Shown here: positions 58,679 to 64,000 of the stretch, in pieces | Layout: each line of letters opens with the position of its first letter | Position numbering within the stretch: position 1 is the stretch's first letter | Assembly: GCF_030247195.1 (NCBI RefSeq) | Contig: NC_080671.1 | Span: 201,852,897-201,916,896, forward strand | DNA: 64,000 bases | Reading direction: 5' to 3' | Origin: Topomyia yanbarensis | Taxonomy: Eukaryota; Arthropoda; Insecta; Diptera; Culicidae | Notes under the pieces: model-generated | Databases searched by the model: none | What the model was told of the DNA's origin: nothing | Seen by the model: the letters and a program-made list of their open reading frames with translations, nothing else | Translations under genes and position numbers: made by a program

Positions 58679-59796
58679 GACTATGGTCAACGAGTGAGAA
58701 AAGGCTCTTCTCAACAGACTAACCTTTATTGAATGTGGTTGAATCACCATTTGACTGACAGGACTTCATTTATTTCAAAAAATGGTACCTAGAATTTCGC
58801 TACAACTTAGGAGTCACACAAAAAGGCAATATGGGTATATTACTGTATACGCCGTTCTTCTAGAATGAAGAATTAATTTGTGGTGTTGGGTCAGAAAAAA
58901 TGTCAAATGACTTCAAACAGAATTTCAATTTGTGTAATCAATGTAATTGAAAATTCGGTTGCGTAAAATTGGACTAACTGGAAAACAAAAAAAATCACCA
59001 CGTGTTGTTTATGTTAACAAAATCAATAGCAAAATGAACTCCCTGACAATTAGTAGAGAAAAAATAATAGTGATTGCATTCAAGGATGATGTGATTTGTC
59101 TAACCATTCGCCAATCATTACATACAAACTGTGTTAAGAAATAAGTTTCTAAAATTCAACACTATTTTGTCAAAAAGGTGTGCCCCTCCATTTCCAGCCG
59201 GCTGGAGCCGCCTACGGGTTTATTTCATTAAAGTGGAACATAAAATTCAATTGATGATTAAATAGCTTTGTCTATGGTCATTAAGAAATATGGGGTGTCA
59301 ATGGACCTTTTGTCCAAAATGCTTCTGGTACTATGTTGACTGATAATAAAAAAAATCCACAACGTCCATGATCCTAATGTTTCTTTCACACACGAGTGAA
59401 CATCATTCATCAGAAATTGCAGCTGATGGCTATAGGTTTTATTCTTTTTAATATAGTACGTATAAAGTATGTAAGACGGTAGATATCTTCGAGAAAAGAA
59501 TTTGAAAATTATGGTACCTGAATATATCCGACTCGTACTTGTACTTTTATTTTACACCTTCATAGATGAGAATGGGAACATGTAACAAAAAATCTCTTGG
59601 CATGCAGAGAGACTGAGTGTTTGGCACTTTCCATCAACTTAATCCGCATCAGATGCATTATACATCAAGCATCTAGCCACTTCTGTTGGGGACCATCTCC
59701 AGCCCAATTAACTAACAAGATGTGTCAAAAGAAAACGTGTAAGTCATTACAATTACACGCTACAATGCCAGTGGTATAACCCCCGACCGACAAGCT

Positions 59797-60483
59797 CTAA
59801 CTCAATTGAGAACCCTGTCTGTTGCCTGGACTGACAAATCGTACACTACAACCATTTTCCCCCAGCATCGCTATCCGCCGGGGTTGATTCCATCGCTTCG
59901 TTCGCCGGTTGTCGGCTGTTAGTATGTGTAATGTATACAGAAATGCACTCGTTTCGCTGCTTCTGACTGTGAGAACATTTCTTTCTGCTCCAGCTGTCTC
60001 GTCCATTCCAACCGCATTAACCCTTCCCGCACAGCGCACTCGCTTGTTTCCCGTGTTATATAGCATTTCATAATTTGAAAATGACACTTTTTTCATCACC
60101 AGCACCGTCGCCGCTAACAGAAAGGCATCCCAACCGAGCTGACTTGAAATATCCGAGCAATGAGGAGTAGAACGGGAAACACGAATAAGAGCAGCATAAC
60201 AGAAACAGCAGAAGCAACAACAGTTGACAGTGAAGCGACTCAAGCCGCATATCATCAGCTCATAATTCGTGACATGAGTTAAAATTTTTAAAATTAATAC
60301 GACGTGCAACAGCGTACACAGACAGGCAACCGTGACAGCTCCCCGTGAGGTAAAGGCAGGCCGCGGCTTTATGTCGGAGTGGAAAATATGAGAAACGTAC
60401 CTCCATCCATCGCGGCGAAGATAGTCTGACGTACAGACAGACAGACAGTGAGAGCTGGAGCAGCTGTTGATGCCACATTTCAT
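59797..60483 (-). other. Open frame of 228 codons, unknown
   Basis: A minus-strand frame opens at ATG 60483 (MKCGINSCSSS) and runs to 59797. It has a hydrophobic stretch (VACLCTLLHVVLILKIL) that could be one membrane segment, and a Cys-rich CCCFCCFC run. It spans the right edge of the tandem duplication; in unit 1 the same frame is cut to 102 codons (49072-48764) by the junction. No homology recognised, and codon use gives no clear support. It may be chance. Confidence 0.2.
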
Positions 60484-61014
60484 TTACCAAAACATGTTTA
60501 TTTTCAATTAATGGGAAAACAGAGGTGGAAATAATCCATCTAGGTTGAGTGAATTGGATTTGGAAGTACCTAATCATTGCTAATGAATCTGTAGTACCAC
60601 ATGCCGGTTTGGGAACAAGTGTAGCCCAAAACTGATTTGGTTGTGCATCCTAAAGTTTCACCCCTATCATAAGAGGAGGTCAATTATTACCTATTATTAT
60701 GCTATTATCGGTCGTGTTCCACAGGAAAAGTTTTAATCAACTGAACGCATTTTCTACGCCACCATTGTAAATTGACACAGAGAGCCTGATTAACTTGATC
60801 GATTAAACATTTTGATAGGTTTCTTAGAACTTAGAAGTCGAGACCGACTCTTCCAAACAAATGTAAAATGTTGCTAAGAGGCCGTTCATCTACCACGTGA
60901 CGAGAAAATCCTTAGACTGTGTGGGCAATTCTGGCACCCCTGCTCCTCTCTGCTTTCCATTTTTGCGCTTCACATGAGCAGCAGGATCGTATAGTAAATT
61001 ATACAACAAAAACC
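60484..61014. other. No gene seen
   Basis: AT-rich sequence without a coding pattern. Around 60880 the GGCCGTTCATCTACCACGTGA string resembles the edge of a common mosquito repeat; this is recalled, not verified. Confidence 0.4.
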
Positions 61015-62450
61015 TATTTTAATCCACCTAGCGGTGCAATTGTGCCTTTCTCAATCATGAATCACGAGAATGTGTGCGTTGTTTATATTCATTAAAAACT
61101 TTTAAATGCATATATTACATTTTATTATTATGCATCACATGACAACTATATACAGGAAAATAAATCATTATTCGAGTTCTAAAATTTTGAAAAAGAAAAA
61201 ACAGCCACGGTAATATTGAACTGAAAAAAGGTGCGAAATCGGCAAAGTCTCAAAAAGTCGATTTTTAAAAAAAAATTTTTTCGAGATAACATAAAATCTC
61301 GACGTTTCATGCATTTTAAAGATGTTTGACATCAAAAATACGAATTCGATTTCTGAAATTTCATGGGGTCCCCCCTTTGGAAAAAAAATTTGAGTTCCGG
61401 CTTATATGGGAATTTCATATGTGACCGGACGATTTAGTCTATATTTCCGGACCCATATAAGCGATCCGTACGAAATTTTATAGACTATAGCTATCATTTG
61501 GGACTAAGTTTGTGAAAATCGGCCCAACCATTTCAGGGAAACTGATGTGAGTTCGTAAATTTTGAAAGATGGCCGCTTTTCCCGGGCACTTCCGGCACCG
61601 TCTATGGTGGTCAATGTAGTCAACGAAAGTTTGTTTAGCCGTCGGTGACCTAGAACTGCAAAGTTATTTGAGAGACATTTTAGCGAAATTTTTACCTTTT
61701 TTGCTTCCATCGGAGTATCGGTTTGAATCACAATTTGCTATGTGATCGCACGCCACAACCAGTAACTCCGGAACCGGAAGTCGGTTGGGGATAAAATTTA
61801 ATAGCCATTTACGGGGACGCAACATCTTTCATTTGAGACTAAGTTTGGTTGATTCGGTCTAGACATCTCCGAGAAACCGATGTGACTGTTAGTCTTAATT
61901 TGGATACTTCCGCCGGGGCTTCCGGAACCGATGATGATGGCCAATGTGACCAAAGAGACTTTGAATGGCTGTTAATGACCTAGTACTACAAATCGAAGCA
62001 GTTGTGGTCACATTTTGGAAAAATTTTCACCATTATACATTCATTGCAGAATTTCTTAAAATCGACATTTTCTGCGTGATCGTACTCATCACCCTGTAAT
62101 TCCGGAACCGGAAGTCGGATCCATTAGAAATTCAATAGCAGCCTATGGGAACGTTGCACTTTTCATTTGGGACTAAGTTTGTAAAAATCGGTTCATCCAT
62201 CTCTGAGAAAAGTGAGTGAGATTGTGTTCGCGTACACACACACAGACGCACATACACACACATACACACACACATACATACACATACAGACATTTGCCGA
62301 ACTCGACGAACTGAATCGAATGGTATATGTCACTCGGCCCTCCGGGCCTCCGTTAAAAAGTCGGTTTTCAGAGCAATTGCAATACCTTTCTATTGAGAAA
62401 GGCAAAAACAAATCATTCAAACCGACTTAATCCACCTAACAGTGAGATCA
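61015..62450 (+). repeat. Dispersed mosquito-type repeat with three 334-335-bp internal units
   Basis: The left part holds TTAATCCACCTAGCGGTGCA and GTGCCTTTCTCA. Internal units carry CTTCCGG-x-ACCG, GGAACCGGAAGTCGG and CATTTGGGACTAAGTTTG; the last landmark starts at 61495, 61830 and 62164, a spacing of 335 and 334 bp. The tail has a CA-rich microsatellite, GACGAACTGAATCGAATGGT, CGGCCCTCCGGGCC and GAGAAAGGC, and TTAATCCACCTAACAGTG recurs in direct orientation at the end. No coding frame is conserved across units. Fragments of the family also occur at 13815-13862, 23840-24015 and 33020-33170. Confidence 0.75.
62232..62290. repeat. CA-rich microsatellite
   Basis: Imperfect (CA)n with interspersed GACG, TACA and CATA units, inside the dispersed repeat. 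Confidence 0.9.
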
Positions 62451-62734
62451 GATATTTCTTACACATTCATTCACTAGTTAGAATTCATGCGAAGTAGGCA
62501 TCCAACTAGAGGGGGAATGAGTATAATTTCGAGTCCCGCATTATTAAAACCTCGAATAAACTGGAAAAATTAAAAAAAAAATAATTAAACAAGTACAATT
62601 AAAACATTATTAAAGCAAAAAAAAAATGAAAAATATTAAATTCATAAAAACATTCTACCCATTCGATGAATCAAATTAATAAAATAAATAAATCAAATTA
62701 GTTTAACCCCCTAAATGATAAATTAGATTGTATA

Positions 62735-63340
62735 GTAAAGACTCGATTTTATCATTCCCCGATTTTATCTGCCTCCGACTTTGTCTACCGCCGGTTTTGT
62801 CAGTTTTTTTATCCGATTTTGTCAACCTCATATGAAAATATGCTGTTTGATTTGCTTTAGCAGACGAACATACTCAAATTTGACTAAAACCTTCCTTAAG
62901 CATATTTTTCTTTTCTTAAATATGCAAGGATAAGAATTACAGGTCGGACTCGATTATACAAAGATATCAAAAAAATCTCAGCCCGGGTAATCGAGTCAAA
63001 CTTTTTTCTGTGTTATTTTATGAATTTAAGCTTCATTCGCGAATAATTCGGAAATAAAATGATCAGGGTGAATTTTTCTATTATGGTAAATGTAAATGTA
63101 CCTATTTTGGCCCTAGTCGATTTTTCAGAATTTCAAGGTGTGATTTGTATTTTCAGTTGGCTTTCATTTATCATTAATTTCATGATAACTAGTTAACGGT
63201 ATGTATTAGTTGTTTATAGCTATCTGTGCAAGAGTTCTAAGACAAAGTTGTTAATAAGGTGTGTTTTCTACAATACAGATCAAATTCGACTACCTCGATT
63301 TTCCGGGGCAAATTATTCGATTACTCGTACACTAGAAACA
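62735..63340. repeat. ACTCGATTTTATC / ACTCGATTAT repeat fragments
   Basis: At 62738-62825 the motif CGATTTTATC or CCGATTTTGTC recurs about five times. At 62940, TACAGGTCGGACTCGATTAT and, at 63279, TACAGATCAAATTCGACTAC are related and in the same orientation, with GGTAATCGAGTC between. Such ends resemble pogo/Tc1-type short elements, but a clean inverted pair is not visible. Confidence 0.4.
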
Positions 63341-64000
63341 ACAGTAAGTAAGCTGAGGGTCGTCTGTTTCTTGATTCGAATTTAATTTACGTGGTGGTGT
63401 CACATGTCACAGCTAACGTTTCTTTTAACCCTTATTCTAGTTAGAAGAGTGCGCATTGTGCCTCCACAAAGAGACCCTTGTCCTTGTCCTTGCAGCCTCA
63501 TTTAATTGACCAATATCCTACCGGATTGTCAGGTGATCACTACGCATGTAGTCTTCGCAAACTCTCCCACTCATGTTTGTCACCAGCAAAGGACTACAAA
63601 AGCTTACGAAGATGATGGGTTCCCGACCGTCTCAACGAGAAGTACTGCTCTTTACATAGCCTAACATCAATCTTTGCTTGAGCTACTTAAGAATTGAAAA
63701 CCTGGTTTAATAAAGATAAGTGCTTCTTTTGCAGTGTTAGAAGCTATTTACCTTCCGATCTAATCCAATTGCATAAAAAAGTGGTTGAAGGCAGTCTAAA
63801 TTGGAAAGTTTTATCAGCTTTCAATAATATTGCCAGACTATGAAAAAATTCCATGATTTCATTTTCATCATTCACAGAAACTATCCCTGACAGCACTGCT
63901 TCAGTGGATCCAATCAGATTAATTGTAATAACTTCTGTTCTACTGATTATATTCATAACCGTTAGTGCTCAAATAAAAGATAATAATCCCAGTTATTAGC
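63341..64000. other. No gene seen
   Basis: AT-rich sequence. A 70-codon minus-strand frame (63956-63744) has no recognisable feature. Confidence 0.4.

Larger units (their letters stand above)
56136..59217. mobile_element. TIR insertion with GGCGGCTCCAG ends (unit 2)
   Basis: Duplicate of 45103-48184, including the fold-back at 56305-56563. Confidence 0.5.
49175..60207. repeat. 11,033-bp tandem duplication, unit 2
   Basis: Second copy of 38142-49174 in the same orientation and directly adjoining it. The right edge is ACAG|CAGAAGCAAC at 60208. Every stop and frameshift noted in unit 1 recurs here at +11,033. Confidence 0.95.

Noticed and set aside
60068..60250. 60-codon Leu/Cys-rich minus-strand frame
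   Set aside because: It overlaps a longer frame, reflects a GAA/ACA-rich strand, and has no recognisable feature.

Overview
The window is repeat-rich animal DNA and looks like intergenic heterochromatin from a mosquito, probably culicine. The call rests on several non-LTR retrotransposons of R1, I and RTE type that read as mosquito-like. It also rests on a dispersed repeat ending in a CCTTTCTC / GAGAAAGGC motif that I associate with culicine genomes; that link is from memory and was not searched. I see no intact host gene, tRNA, rRNA or CRISPR array. Nearly everything recognisable is a transposable element, often inserted inside another.

Layout. 1-7405: AT-rich DNA with two TA-flanked terminal-inverted-repeat (TIR) elements (1510-1828 and 4440-5524) and a repeat field rich in ACGAA/TTCGT (about 2650-5640). 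7406-35635: a large, interrupted inverted duplication. The left arm is 7406 to about 13392 and the right arm about 19200-35635. The arms share an R1-clade relic, an RTE relic and unique-looking DNA. They differ by insertions, so each arm supplies the empty site for insertions in the other: a fold-back element with CACAGTGG ends (11310-12776) in the left arm, and a TIR element (19480-19872), a 10.7-kb GGCC-ended element (23311-34034, TAA duplication) and a 770-bp TIR element (34161-34930) in the right arm. The spacer (13393-18602) holds a minus-strand I-group relic, itself interrupted at 15837-17207.

The 10.7-kb insertion is layered: a GGCC/TAA element contains a split dispersed-repeat copy, which contains an old R1 relic, which contains a gag-like ORF1 fragment and a nearly intact, full-length R1-clade element (26263-31925, bounded by CGGTTGTGTGA duplications). 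That element has gag and EN-RT frames broken only by premature stops. Its 3' UTR carries about ten short repeats and a hairpin capped by a GNRA tetraloop. The same hairpin, with compensatory changes, recurs in the related relics.

35985-37821 is a hAT-like non-autonomous element with an exact 8-bp duplication (TTTGAAGT) and subterminal GCGGT clusters. 38142-60207 is a head-to-tail duplication of an 11,033-bp unit; I found only two base differences between copies. Each unit carries a full-length but decayed I-group element (14-bp target duplication), a hAT-like TIR insertion, another R1 relic and an unidentified gene-like fragment. The rest, to 64000, is dispersed repeat, including three 334-335-bp tandem units and a CA-rich microsatellite, plus plain AT-rich DNA.
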